Assembly (NCBI GenBank): GCA_937910655.1
Contig: CALEMV010000414.1
Span: 1-9,634, forward strand
DNA length: 9,634 nt
Reading direction: 5' to 3'
Origin: an uncultured Solobacterium sp.
GTDB lineage: Bacteria > Bacillota_I > Bacilli_A > Erysipelotrichales > Erysipelotrichaceae
Shown here: positions 1 to 7,572 of the stretch, one piece after another
Layout: every line of letters starts with the position of its first letter
How positions within the stretch are numbered: the stretch's first letter is position 1
Notes under the pieces: generated by a model
What the model saw: the letters and a program-made list of their open reading frames with translations, nothing else
Database searches by the model: none
Told to the model about the DNA's origin: nothing
Program-made: the position numbers and the translations under genes

Positions 1-11
1 GGGATATTGAA

Positions 12-23
12 ATTCTTAAGAAT
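12..23. repeat. 12-bp perfect palindrome, possible operator
   Basis: The sequence ATTCTTAAGAAT equals its own reverse complement. It lies in the short non-coding stretch beyond the probable terminator of the phosphorylase operon. Its arms have no loop, so it is a poor RNA hairpin but could be a site for a dimeric DNA-binding protein. A TATAAT box sits at 34-39 on the plus strand, but it has no well-spaced -35 partner. A chance AT-rich palindrome remains possible, and the gene that it might control lies outside the window. Confidence 0.35.
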
Positions 24-50
24 AGTGCGAGCATATAATTTATTACGAAA

Positions 51-95
51 AGATGACTATACCTAAATACTAGTACCAGTATTCTATAGTCATCT
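51..95 (-). terminator. Probable intrinsic terminator after the phosphorylase gene
   Basis: An 11-bp perfect inverted repeat (51-61 with 85-95) encloses a second 6-bp stem (66-71 with 78-83) and a 6-nt loop, which together make a long two-part hairpin. On the minus strand it begins 21 nt after the phosphorylase stop codon and ends in TCTTTTCG, so the U run is only four bases including the last stem base. Position and stem length favour a terminator for the minus-strand operon. The AT-rich stem and short U run make it a weaker example than the one after rplS. It could also act as a 3'-end stabilising hairpin. Confidence 0.55.
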
Positions 96-116
96 CTATC
101 AAATCACAATTTATTC

Positions 117-872
117 TCACAACAAGTTCTTCGCTAGTTTTACTGCAATATCGAAATATAGGAATCTTGCATTACTTTCATTATCTCCAAGGATACGTGG
201 TGCCCACTCTAACTTACTTAGATCATCTGCAGTATATAAGAATTGGTATAACTCATATCCTCTAAAATCTGTTACTGCCTGTAACGCTGCACATTCCATT
301 TCTACACAGATACAACCCTCTTCAACACGCTTATTTTTCTGATTCACTGTCTCACGATAGAAACAATCTGTTGTCCATGTTTTACCAAAGATATACTCAA
401 CACCTAGTTCATCGAATAGTTTGGCAATTACATTTGCATTCTTCACACTAATATAATCGCTTGCTGGAGCGTAGTGATAACTGACACCTTCATCACGATA
501 GGCATACGTAGGAATAATGCAATCTCCCTCTGGGATTTGTACTAATGCACCACATGAGCCAAAGATAATAAACTTCTTTACACCGAAGATAACTGAAATT
601 TCTTCAATAAGTCCACTGGCACCGACTGCACCCACTTCATTTTGATAAATACCGATCGTTGTATCTTTATAACGGTATACCGCATATTTCCCACTGGCAG
701 ATCCTGGCATCTTTTCCATAGGCAGTTCTGTTAAATCTCCAGAAGTGATTAATTCATTCATTACCTTGTGCGAGAAGATACCGATACAAACATCTAATGT
801 TTCTGAACTTTGTGGATACAATTTTTCTGGCGAAATAAATACATCGCTAGTATCAAATGAATCTGTAATCAT
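117..872 (-). CDS. Nucleoside phosphorylase family protein (uridine/purine phosphorylase type)
   Basis: A 251-residue cytoplasmic protein of the PNP/UDP phosphorylase superfamily, whose members split nucleosides with phosphate to give a free base and a pentose 1-phosphate. Visible hallmarks are the glycine-rich GSCGAL segment at about 105-110, the VEMECAAL segment at about 190-197 (the family's substrate-site glutamates) and a late acidic TADDL at about 214-218. The start was chosen at MITDSFD because an AAAGAGGT ribosome site lies 4 nt upstream (877-884). A start 16 codons earlier would overlap xerC and lacks such support. It follows xerC by 13 nt and is the last gene before a probable terminator, so it is likely co-transcribed with topA-trmFO-xerC. 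Family assignment is firm, but the substrate (uridine, purine nucleoside or another) cannot be read from the sequence. In Bacillus this place after xerC is held by clpQ-clpY-codY. Confidence 0.85.
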   Translation of the reverse strand: MITDSFDTSDVFISPEKLYPQSSETLDVCIGIFSHKVMNELITSGDLTELPMEKMPGSASGKYAVYRYKDTTIGIYQNEVGAVGASGLIEEISVIFGVKKFIIFGSCGALVQIPEGDCIIPTYAYRDEGVSYHYAPASDYISVKNANVIAKLFDELGVEYIFGKTWTTDCFYRETVNQKNKRVEEGCICVEMECAALQAVTDFRGYELYQFLYTADDLSKLEWAPRILGDNESNARFLYFDIAVKLAKNLL

Positions 873-885
873 ATTTACCTCTTTC

Positions 886-1809
886 TTATTTTGCACTCTT
901 GGAGTGTGGATGTGCTTCATCCACGACTTTGCGGAGTCGATCTTGTGTTACGTGGGTGTAGATTTGTGTTGTACCAAGATTTTCATGACCCAATAATTCT
1001 TGTACGATACGTAAATCTGCACCATTATCCAACATATGTGTCGCAAAGCTATGACGTATCATATGGGGATGGATATGGATTGGAAGATTTGCGTCTTCCC
1101 CTGCTTTTTCACAGATGAGCTGAATACTTCTAGCAGAGATTGGTCTACCATTTTGATTCACAAAGAGAATATCGTGTTCTGCAGTCTTCTCCATGAATAT
1201 CCCTCTTGCATTATTCAAATAGTATTGGATTAGCTGTTTACATCTTGGATAGAATGGAACCATTCTTTCTTTACTCTCTTTACCAAGTACCGTTAAGAAA
1301 CCTTCCGCTAGATTGATGGATGATATTTTTAAACCTGCACATTCACTGACACGTAACCCACATGCATACATAACTTCGATGATACAGCGATTGCGTATTT
1401 GCACAGGATCTTGTAAATCAAATTGATTTAACATCGTTTCCATTTGGTCAAACGTTAAAAATTCAGGTAGCTTACGACGGATAGAACCACCCTTAAAGAT
1501 GCGTACTGGATTGGCTTTGATTCCTTCAAAACGATTTAAGTATCGATAAAAAGATTTTAGAGAAGAGAGATTACGGGCATAACTACTATTAGAAAGTGGC
1601 TTACCACCAATCTCACCATCTCGTAATTGTGTAAAGTAATCACTGACATCTGTCTTTGTGACATGCTCAAAAGAATCGATGTGATGTTCACGAAGATATT
1701 CTAGAAATCTCTCTACATCACGACGATATGCGTTTTCTGTATCTTTTGATCCCGTACGAACACGGGCAATCTGTCGTAAGAAACGATCCAATGATTTCTC
1801 AAAGTCCAT
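886..1809 (-). CDS. xerC: Tyrosine recombinase XerC (CodV-like)
   Basis: A 307-residue tyrosine recombinase. Chromosomal Xer proteins act at dif sites with FtsK to resolve chromosome dimers before division. The N-terminal SAM-like core-binding domain (about 1-100) is followed by the catalytic domain with the full active-site set: Arg153 (GLRVSE), Lys177, His249 and Arg252 ([12 protein letters not shown]), His275 ([10 protein letters not shown]) and nucleophile Tyr284. Length is normal for the family. The start overlaps the trmFO stop by 11 nt and only a weak AAGAGA-type ribosome site precedes it, so translational coupling is likely. XerC and XerD are hard to tell apart by sequence. I choose XerC because topA-trmFO-xerC (codV) is the conserved Bacillota order and no integrase-type neighbours or attachment repeats are visible. 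Confidence 0.9.
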   Translation of the reverse strand: MDFEKSLDRFLRQIARVRTGSKDTENAYRRDVERFLEYLREHHIDSFEHVTKTDVSDYFTQLRDGEIGGKPLSNSSYARNLSSLKSFYRYLNRFEGIKANPVRIFKGGSIRRKLPEFLTFDQMETMLNQFDLQDPVQIRNRCIIEVMYACGLRVSECAGLKISSINLAEGFLTVLGKESKERMVPFYPRCKQLIQYYLNNARGIFMEKTAEHDILFVNQNGRPISARSIQLICEKAGEDANLPIHIHPHMIRHSFATHMLDNGADLRIVQELLGHENLGTTQIYTHVTQDRLRKVVDEAHPHSKSAK

Positions 1810-3094
1810 TCTTCTCTTTTAACTCCTGAATGATTTTTAAAGCCTGTGGAGCATAGGCAGCTTTACGATCTTTCTTCTTCACTTCACCTTCTAGATGCAT
1901 AATACCAAAGTTTGCGTTCATTGGTTGGAAGTGATCTGGATCTGCGTGCGTAATATAATGTGCCATTGCGCCCATCATTGTATTTACACCAAGTACCACT
2001 GGTTCTTCACCCTTTAGTACATGGGCCATATTAATACCTGCTAGCATTCCTGATGCAGCGGATTCTACATATCCTTCGACACCTGTCATTTGTCCTGCAA
2101 AGAACAAGTCATCTCTATCTTTAAACTGATACGTTTCGCGTAGATAGATTGGTGAACAGATATATGTATTTCGATGCATGACGCCATAGCGTACAATTTC
2201 TGCATTCTCAAGCCCTGGTATCATCTGAATAATACGTTTTTGTTCTCCCCATTTTAGGTGTGTTTGGAAACCGACAATATTGTACAAGGACGCTTGTGCG
2301 TTATCTTGACGTAACTGTACAACTGCGTAAGGACGCTTCTTACCTTCTTGTTCAAGTCCTACTGGTTTCATTGGACCAAAGAGTAAGGTATCTCTTCCAC
2401 GTTTTGCCATAACTTCAAATGGCATACAACCTTCAAAGAATACTTCTTTCTCAAAGGCATGTACTTCGGCAGTTTCTGCTTGGATTAATTCCATGTAGAA
2501 AGCGTCGAATTCTTCGCGTGTCATAGGACAGTTGATATAATCTGCTTCACCCTTATCGTAACGTGACTTCTTATAGGCTTTATCAAAATCAATAGATTCT
2601 GCTGTTACGATTGGGGCTGCCGCATCATAGAAATAACAATAACGATCATCAATTAAAGTACCGATGGCATTCACCATTCCTTCTGAACTTAATGGTCCTG
2701 TTGCGATAATAGTTGGCCCATCAGGAATCTTCGTTACCTCTTCCGCAATCACTTCAATATTTGGATGATTGCGTACAATCTCTGTAACCTCCCTAGCAAA
2801 CTTTTCACGGTCTACTGCTAGAGCACTACCTGCTGGAACCTTGTTGTTATCAGCGACTTGCATAATCAAAGAGCCAATCTGACGCATTTCTTCTTTTAAA
2901 ACACCGACCGCATTTGTAAGTGCGTCAGAGCGTAATGAATTTGAACAAACTAATTCCGCAAAATCGTCACTGTGATGCGCTGGTGAATGTTTCACTGGCT
3001 TCATCTCATAGAGACGAACATAAAATCCTCTTTTGGCTAATTGATATGCGGCTTCGCATCCTGCTAAACCTGCACCGATTACAGATACATCCAT
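1799..3094 (-). CDS. trmFO: TrmFO, folate/FAD-dependent tRNA (uracil-54-C5)-methyltransferase
   Basis: A 431-residue flavoprotein that makes ribothymidine at position 54 of the tRNA T-loop. It uses methylenetetrahydrofolate as carbon donor and reduced FAD, unlike the SAM-dependent TrmA. The N-terminus has the dinucleotide-binding GAGLAG (7-12) followed by a typical acidic beta-strand end (LYEM). The two cysteines important in characterised TrmFO proteins appear as Cys50 ([12 protein letters not shown]) and Cys223 ([11 protein letters not shown]). The C-terminal half has the family segment [16 protein letters not shown] (334-349), which completes the FAD site. Length is as expected. The ATG lies 3 nt after the topA stop, with GAGG at 3103-3106 inside the topA end serving as ribosome site. 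It overlaps xerC by 11 nt, so topA-trmFO-xerC is a tight operon. Confidence 0.96.
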   Translation of the reverse strand: MDVSVIGAGLAGCEAAYQLAKRGFYVRLYEMKPVKHSPAHHSDDFAELVCSNSLRSDALTNAVGVLKEEMRQIGSLIMQVADNNKVPAGSALAVDREKFAREVTEIVRNHPNIEVIAEEVTKIPDGPTIIATGPLSSEGMVNAIGTLIDDRYCYFYDAAAPIVTAESIDFDKAYKKSRYDKGEADYINCPMTREEFDAFYMELIQAETAEVHAFEKEVFFEGCMPFEVMAKRGRDTLLFGPMKPVGLEQEGKKRPYAVVQLRQDNAQASLYNIVGFQTHLKWGEQKRIIQMIPGLENAEIVRYGVMHRNTYICSPIYLRETYQFKDRDDLFFAGQMTGVEGYVESAASGMLAGINMAHVLKGEEPVVLGVNTMMGAMAHYITHADPDHFQPMNANFGIMHLEGEVKKKDRKAAYAPQALKIIQELKEKNGL

Positions 3095-3097
3095 TGG

Positions 3098-5245
3098 TTA
3101 TTCCTCGTTTTTCTTTGTACGTTTTGTTGTTGTCTTTTTGGTTGTCTTCTTAGCAGTCGTTTTCTTAGTGGCTGCTTTCTTTGTAGTTGTCTTCTTTGTT
3201 GTCTTTTTAACAGATGTCTTCGTTTCCTTTTCTGCCTTGGCTTTATCCTTCTTGGAAACGATACGTTCTCCTTCTAGATTCTCCATGTAATGACACTTAG
3301 GGAAGTTGGAACAACCTAGGAAGTATGTTCCATAACGACTCTTTCGTTTTAGTAGTTCACTACCGCAATCCGGGCACATCTTACCTGTTGGTTCTGGCTT
3401 TTCTTTTTCTGGTTTATCAATTTGTCTTGTATATCGACACTTAGGGAAGTTTGAACAAGAGATAAACTTACCAAATCTACCGGTACGATAGACAAGTTCA
3501 CCCCCACAATCTGGACAAGTTTCACCAACTTTTTCCAACTCTTTCTTTTCCATGTTTTCGTATGCATGTTCTAGGAGTGGTTGGAAACGATTATAGAATT
3601 CTTTTAATGTTGCGACTTCTTCTGCTGTACCATCCGCAATTTCATCTAGTGTAGATTCCATCTTTGCGGTATAACGAACATTGATAATATCTTGGAAGAA
3701 TTCATCCAGTTTCTCTGTTGTTAGGATACCCTGTTCCGTTGGTTTAAATACTTTTGTACGACTGCTTTCAGAAGTCTTCTCTAGTGTTACATAACCTCTT
3801 GCTTGAATTGTATCAATAATCATCGCATATGTAGAAGGTCTACCGATGCCATCTTCTTCAAGTGCCTTGATCAACTTAGCTTCGGTATATCTTACTGGTG
3901 GTTCTGTAAAGTGTTGGTTCGCTTTCAGCTCCTTTGCAGCGATTTGCTCTTGTTCTTCAAAGGATGGTAAAACTACATCCTTACCAGATTCATATTCACC
4001 ATATACCTTTAAGTAACCATCAAATTTCATTGTACTTCCAGAAGCTGTAAAGTCGTATCCATTTTGGCTGAGTGTCAATGTGAGTGAATCATACTTCGCT
4101 GCAGACATTAAGGATGATAAAGCACGTGCATAAATTAATGCATATAACTTATATTGTTCACTTGTTAAGTGTGCCTTTAACTTTTCTGGGGTATTGGCAA
4201 GACTCGTAGGACGAATTGCTTCGTGAGCGTCTTGAGAATTTGCGTCATTACTTACATGGTAGGTACCTAAATATTGTTTCCCATATTCATTTTGAATCAG
4301 TTCTCTTGCACCATTTACATATACATCTGATAGACGTGTACTATCTGTACGCATGTAAGTGATTAAACCTTCTTGTCCATTACCTACATCCACACCTTCA
4401 TATAATCGTTGCGCGATTGACATCGTACGTTTAGCAGAGAAGGAAAGTTTTGTGGAAGCTTCTTGTTGAAGTGTACTTGTAATAAATGGCGGACGTGCTT
4501 CACGCTTACGTGTAGTGGACTTGATATTAGACACAACGAAATTACCCTGACATGCATCATATGCTTTCTGGGCTTCTTGCTGTGTCTTTAATTCTGCTTT
4601 TTTACCATTTATCTTTGCAAGGCTTGCGGAAAAATCAATTTTATCCTTGTTAAACTTCGCATCTAATGTCCAGTATTCTTCCGGAACAAATGCTTGGATT
4701 TCTTTTTCGCGTTCAACAACTAACTTTAAAGCTACTGATTGTACGCGACCAGCAGACTTGGAGCGAATCTTATTATGTAATAATTTCGATAACTTAAAAC
4801 CGATAATACGGTCTAAGATACGTCTTGTTTCTTGGGAGTGCACAAGGTCCATATCAATTGCACGTGGAGATTGGAACGCTTCTTGTACTGCATTTTTAGT
4901 AATTTCATGGAAAGTAACACGGTCGATTGCATCTTCAGCTAGTCCTAGTTCTTGCGCTAAATGCCAACTAATAGCTTCACCTTCACGGTCCGGGTCGGTT
5001 GCGAGGTACACACGCTGTGCTTTAGCAGCTTCCGCGCGTAGTTCTTTTACTGTTTCCTTTTTATCCTTTGAAATTTCATATGTTGGCGCAAAATCATTTT
5101 CTACATCAACACCAAGACCCTCTTTTCCTCTTGTTGCTAAATCTCGAATATGTCCCTTACTAGAAATAACGGTATAGTCTTTTCCTAGGTATTTGCCAAT
5201 TGTCTTTGACTTTGATGGTGACTCCACAATCACTAAGTTTTTCAT
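3098..5245 (-). CDS. topA: DNA topoisomerase I (type IA)
   Basis: A 715-residue type IA topoisomerase that relaxes negative supercoils through a transient 5'-phosphotyrosine link. The TOPRIM domain is at the N-terminus, with Glu8 (IVESPSK) and the metal-binding DPDREGE motif (84-90). The catalytic tyrosine is Tyr297 in GLITYMRTDS, followed by the HEAIRPT motif (341-347). Two C4 zinc ribbons follow, with Cys577/580/597/603 and Cys624/627/645/651, and then a strongly basic Lys/Thr tail (about 664-715). The start at MKNLVIVES is set by a strong AAGGAGG 7 nt upstream and by the conserved N-terminus. An in-frame ATG 11 codons earlier would place that ribosome site inside the gene. trmFO follows after 3 nt. 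A possible promoter lies just upstream, over the end of dprA. Confidence 0.97.
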   Translation of the reverse strand: MKNLVIVESPSKSKTIGKYLGKDYTVISSKGHIRDLATRGKEGLGVDVENDFAPTYEISKDKKETVKELRAEAAKAQRVYLATDPDREGEAISWHLAQELGLAEDAIDRVTFHEITKNAVQEAFQSPRAIDMDLVHSQETRRILDRIIGFKLSKLLHNKIRSKSAGRVQSVALKLVVEREKEIQAFVPEEYWTLDAKFNKDKIDFSASLAKINGKKAELKTQQEAQKAYDACQGNFVVSNIKSTTRKREARPPFITSTLQQEASTKLSFSAKRTMSIAQRLYEGVDVGNGQEGLITYMRTDSTRLSDVYVNGARELIQNEYGKQYLGTYHVSNDANSQDAHEAIRPTSLANTPEKLKAHLTSEQYKLYALIYARALSSLMSAAKYDSLTLTLSQNGYDFTASGSTMKFDGYLKVYGEYESGKDVVLPSFEEQEQIAAKELKANQHFTEPPVRYTEAKLIKALEEDGIGRPSTYAMIIDTIQARGYVTLEKTSESSRTKVFKPTEQGILTTEKLDEFFQDIINVRYTAKMESTLDEIADGTAEEVATLKEFYNRFQPLLEHAYENMEKKELEKVGETCPDCGGELVYRTGRFGKFISCSNFPKCRYTRQIDKPEKEKPEPTGKMCPDCGSELLKRKSRYGTYFLGCSNFPKCHYMENLEGERIVSKKDKAKAEKETKTSVKKTTKKTTTKKAATKKTTAKKTTKKTTTKRTKKNEE
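3110..3208 (-). repeat. Low-complexity Lys/Thr repeat coding the TopA tail
   Basis: This DNA encodes residues 680-712 of TopA, an irregular repeat of Lys-Lys pairs separated by two or three Thr/Ala residues (units such as KKTT, KKTTT, KKAAT). The DNA is correspondingly a degenerate run of AAG/AAA and ACA/ACT-type codons. It resembles the basic tails of histone-H1-like proteins and probably binds DNA or RNA electrostatically. The codons vary, so it is a protein-level rather than an exact DNA repeat. Length variation between strains would be expected. Confidence 0.75.
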
Positions 5246-5252
5246 GTTTGTT

Positions 5253-5259
5253 CCTCCTT
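5253..5259 (-). promoter_or_regulatory. Ribosome binding site that fixes the topA start
   Basis: AAGGAGG on the minus strand lies 7 nt before the ATG at 5245. It is one of the strongest ribosome sites in the window and decides for the MKNLV start over the upstream in-frame ATG at 5278, which has no such site. Confidence 0.9.
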
Positions 5260-5277
5260 GTGCAAAATTCTTTTCCA

Positions 5278-5306
5278 AGAATAGCCGAAAAATTCTGATT
5301 TTTCAA
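5278..5306 (-). promoter_or_regulatory. Possible sigma-A promoter for topA-trmFO-xerC-phosphorylase
   Basis: On the minus strand TTGAAA (5301-5306) is followed after exactly 17 nt by TATTCT (5278-5283), giving a predicted start near 5271 and a leader of about 26 nt with the AAGGAGG site. The -35 matches consensus at five of six bases and the -10 at four of six. The -35 and spacer overlap the dprA stop codon and a 7-bp hairpin (5287-5293 with 5298-5304, loop TCTG) that has no following U run, so it is not an obvious terminator. The promoter is inferred from consensus only, and readthrough from dprA is also likely. Confidence 0.4.
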
Positions 5307-6058
5307 TCATCTTTTTTCGGAATCATCTCTTTTATCTGTATCGTATCGTATAAAATCTGTGCTCCATCCGCAATTAATTTGTTACAACCCATCCCTTGTT
5401 CACTACGATATAAATGAGGGAATACATAGATATCCTTATCTAATGCGATAGCTTCATTTACTGTACACATCGTACCCGAACGTATCTTGGCCGCAATCAC
5501 AATTACACTTTCTCCAAGCGCTGCTAGAATACGATTGCGCCATGGGAAGTGATGCTTGCGTACACCCGTACCGGATGGATATTCACTCAATATTAAATCT
5601 GTTTTCTGTAACTGCTGATAGAGATGTTCATTTTCATATGGATAGTGAATATCTAAGCCACTACCGATAACCGCAATCGTATGACCACCTTGTATTGCCA
5701 TAGTATGTACATATCCATCAACACCTTTGGCAAGTCCAGAAACTAACACAAAACGATCTTTTAAGTGCGTTACACTTTCTTCGACTAACCACCTTGCGTA
5801 ACTGTTCATCTCACGACTACCGATTATCGTTAACATAGGTTTACGCAACAACGAAATATCTCCACAATAAAATAAAACCCATGGAGGAAAGCGTAATTTT
5901 CGTAAACTATCGGGATACTCACTGTCGTAAATTGTAATATACGAGTCTTTGATTGGAATGTCAATTGCTTGTACATCATCTTGTAAAGCTTTCGCAATTT
6001 TATCCCAATCTCCTTGGTACATTACTGATAGTGTAGCTAATTTTTTTCTTTTGTCCAT
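5303..6058 (-). CDS. dprA: DprA/Smf-type DNA processing protein, short form
   Basis: A 251-residue protein of the DprA (Smf) family. DprA binds incoming single-stranded DNA and loads RecA during natural transformation, and it is also widespread in bacteria with no known competence. The Rossmann-like core is clear: IGSRE (79-83), SGLAKGVDGYVH (107-118), GGHTIAVIGSGLDIHYPYEN (124-143), SEYPSGT (158-164), HHFPWRNRILAAL (169-181) and a GCNKLIADGA end (224-233). It is shorter than typical DprA proteins of about 290-370 residues. The C-terminal winged helix is missing, and the N-terminal region before the core is compact (about 70 residues). The start has a GGAGAG site (6066-6071) partly held in a hairpin. 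rnhB ends 46 nt upstream. No competence gene is seen nearby, so a role in uptake is inference only. Confidence 0.9.
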   Translation of the reverse strand: MDKRKKLATLSVMYQGDWDKIAKALQDDVQAIDIPIKDSYITIYDSEYPDSLRKLRFPPWVLFYCGDISLLRKPMLTIIGSREMNSYARWLVEESVTHLKDRFVLVSGLAKGVDGYVHTMAIQGGHTIAVIGSGLDIHYPYENEHLYQQLQKTDLILSEYPSGTGVRKHHFPWRNRILAALGESVIVIAAKIRSGTMCTVNEAIALDKDIYVFPHLYRSEQGMGCNKLIADGAQILYDTIQIKEMIPKKDD

Positions 6059-6060
6059 AT

Positions 6061-6092
6061 AAAAACTCTCCTACCTATTTATAGAAGAGTTT
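6061..6092 (-). promoter_or_regulatory. Hairpin covering the dprA ribosome site
   Basis: On the minus strand AAACTCT (6086-6092) pairs with AGAGTTT (6063-6069), with a further 3-bp stem inside the loop (6075-6077 with 6082-6084). The second arm contains the AGAG of the dprA ribosome site GGAGAG (6066-6071), and a run of five U (6061-6065) directly follows the AGAG. The structure could lower dprA translation or act as a weak terminator/attenuator between rnhB and dprA. The stem is short and AT-rich, so chance is possible. Confidence 0.4.
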
Positions 6093-6096
6093 CTTG

Positions 6097-6114
6097 ATTG
6101 TTCCCTAGAACAAT
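6097..6114 (-). other. Small hairpin containing the rnhB stop codon
   Basis: ATTGTTC (6097-6103) and GAACAAT (6108-6114) form a perfect 7-bp stem with a 4-nt loop, and the rnhB stop (TAG, 6105-6107) lies in that loop. On the minus strand no U run follows, so it is not a usual terminator of the operon. It may protect the rnhB mRNA end or be without function. Read on the plus strand it is followed by TTT, but no plus-strand gene is supported here. Confidence 0.35.
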
Positions 6115-6731
6115 TTTATCTTCATGTATTCTTCCCTAACAGGGCCAAAACTCTTGCGGTGAATCTTGGTTACTCCATAAGTATGTAAGGCTTCCATATG
6201 TTGCTTAGTTGGATAGCCTTTGTGTTTAGCAAAGCCATACTCTGGATATTCTTTATCGTACTCTAGCATTGCACGATCTCTTGTGACCTTCGCAAGGATA
6301 CTTGCGGCTGCGATAGAGATAGATTTTTGATCGCCCTTTACCAGTGGAATGATTTCTCTTCCTTCAATCAGTAATGGCATCGCATCTGTTAAAACAACTT
6401 CCGCGTTAGAATGGATAGCAATTTGTTCCATTGCAAGCTGATCTGCACGATAGATATTGTATTTATCAATATCTTCTGGTGATACCTGAATGATTTCAAA
6501 CCAAAGCGCATCCTCTTGTATTTGTTCAAATAGCGCAGCACGCTTTTTTTCACTGATAGATTTAGAATCATAGATATCTGGATTTTCATATCCGATTGGA
6601 AAGATGACACCTGCAACTGTTAAAGGTCCTGCAAGTGGTCCTCGTCCTGCTTCATCAATACCAACAATCACTTTTTCAAGCGGCCAATATTGATGTTCAT
6701 ATTCATTCGGGCAAACTTTCTGACTCTTCAT
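6105..6731 (-). CDS. rnhB: Ribonuclease HII
   Basis: A 208-residue RNase HII that nicks RNA in RNA-DNA hybrids, including single ribonucleotides left in DNA during replication. The N-terminal signature GIDEAGRGPLAGP (24-36) carries catalytic Asp26 and Glu27. Asp116 (LTDAM) and Asp134 (KGD) complete the metal-binding DEDD set, with the same 18-residue spacing between the last two as in the E. coli enzyme. Length is normal. The start overlaps the end of rbgA by 29 nt and is supported by GGAGAG (6737-6742) at a good distance, so translation is probably coupled to rbgA. The pair rbgA-rnhB is conserved in Bacillota. The yraN gene that often follows rnhB in clostridia is not here. Confidence 0.96.
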   Translation of the reverse strand: MKSQKVCPNEYEHQYWPLEKVIVGIDEAGRGPLAGPLTVAGVIFPIGYENPDIYDSKSISEKKRAALFEQIQEDALWFEIIQVSPEDIDKYNIYRADQLAMEQIAIHSNAEVVLTDAMPLLIEGREIIPLVKGDQKSISIAAASILAKVTRDRAMLEYDKEYPEYGFAKHKGYPTKQHMEALHTYGVTKIHRKSFGPVREEYMKIKLF

Positions 6732-7572
6732 TGACTCTCTCCAATGTTAATCTACCTAGTTTTCCATGGCGTAGTTCTGTTAAAAATAACTCTGCAGCAC
6801 GCTTTACATCTAGTTCACTATCTGCCTTCAGTAAGTTTCTCTTTTTCGCTATCGCCTTTAACATACCATTTGGATTGACTTCGCCACTTTCATAAATTTC
6901 TTCCAATAAGTTTGGATAAAGGTCTTGAATATAGTGAATAGCATCCATCGCTACCATCTTACGGTCTAAAATATCATCATTGATTGAACCAAGTGCCGCA
7001 AGTAAAGAACCTGTCTTTTCATCATCAAACTTTGGCCATAGTACACCTGGTGTATCCAATAAATCTAAATTTGGATCTGCGTGTAGCCATGTTAAGGAAC
7101 GTGTTACACCTGGCTTATCTGCTGCCTTTAATGAGTTCTTACCGTTGATACGATTAATCATCGTCGACTTACCAACGTTAGGAATACCACAAGCCATCGC
7201 ACGAACTGCACGCGGGCGTATTCCTCTAGCAATCTGTTTCTGACGCTTTTCTTCCATGAGTTTGATTGCTTCGCGGATAATCTTTTTACCACACTGTGAA
7301 TCTTTCATTAAATCCAATGCTAGGCATGCATTTTCGCCTTGGTTTAGATATTCTACCCATTTTTTTGTCTGAACTGGATCTGCCATGTCAATTTTTGATA
7401 GAACAATTAAGCGAGGTTTCCCCTGTGCCATCTGCTTTAACATTGGATTGACAGATGCCTCAGGAATTCTAGCATCACGTAACTCTATCAACATATCAAC
7501 AGACTTCAAACGTTCCGTCATCTCACGACGGGCTTTTTCCATATGTCCTGGATACCACTGAATCTTTACCAT
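6703..7572 (-). CDS. rbgA: Ribosome biogenesis GTPase RbgA (YlqF)
   Basis: A 289-residue circularly permuted GTPase needed in Bacillus for late assembly of the 50S subunit. The permuted motif order is visible: G4 SKID (59-62) comes before G1 GIPNVGKS (129-136), then PGVTR (154-158) and G3 DTPG (173-176). The N-terminus IQWYPGHMEKA is the RbgA hallmark, and the C-terminal helical domain of about 100 residues is present. The start overlaps the lepB stop by 7 nt and has GGAG at 7580-7583 inside lepB. The end overlaps rnhB by 29 nt. Location near rplS matches its ribosomal role. Confidence 0.96.
   Translation of the reverse strand: MVKIQWYPGHMEKARREMTERLKSVDMLIELRDARIPEASVNPMLKQMAQGKPRLIVLSKIDMADPVQTKKWVEYLNQGENACLALDLMKDSQCGKKIIREAIKLMEEKRQKQIARGIRPRAVRAMACGIPNVGKSTMINRINGKNSLKAADKPGVTRSLTWLHADPNLDLLDTPGVLWPKFDDEKTGSLLAALGSINDDILDRKMVAMDAIHYIQDLYPNLLEEIYESGEVNPNGMLKAIAKKRNLLKADSELDVKRAAELFLTELRHGKLGRLTLERVNEESESLPE

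Noticed and set aside
31..40. Plus-strand promoter with TATAAT
   Set aside because: The nearest -35-like TTGAAA (7-12) is about 21 nt away, too far, and the only downstream sequence is antisense to the phosphorylase.
745..1233. Several short plus-strand frames opposite xerC and the phosphorylase
   Set aside because: They overlap each other and two firmly identified minus-strand genes, and their translations show no family features.
886..1809. Possibility that the tyrosine recombinase is a phage or island integrase
   Set aside because: Conserved topA-trmFO-xerC order, normal Xer length, and no attachment-site repeats, tRNA gene or phage genes nearby.
3110..3208. CRISPR-like or tandem DNA repeat
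   Set aside because: The periodicity comes from Lys/Thr codons at the end of topA. Units are not identical and there are no spacers.
3349..3567. Second minus-strand frame inside topA
   Set aside because: It is an out-of-frame shadow over the zinc-ribbon region of TopA, with no protein-like motif.
4647..5177. Plus-strand open frame of 176 codons opposite topA
   Set aside because: It is the mirror of a well-supported topA gene, the product is Ser/Arg-rich without recognisable motifs, and no ribosome site was seen.
6097..6114. Plus-strand terminator at the rnhB end
   Set aside because: The hairpin is followed by only a few T on the plus strand and no plus-strand gene reads into it.
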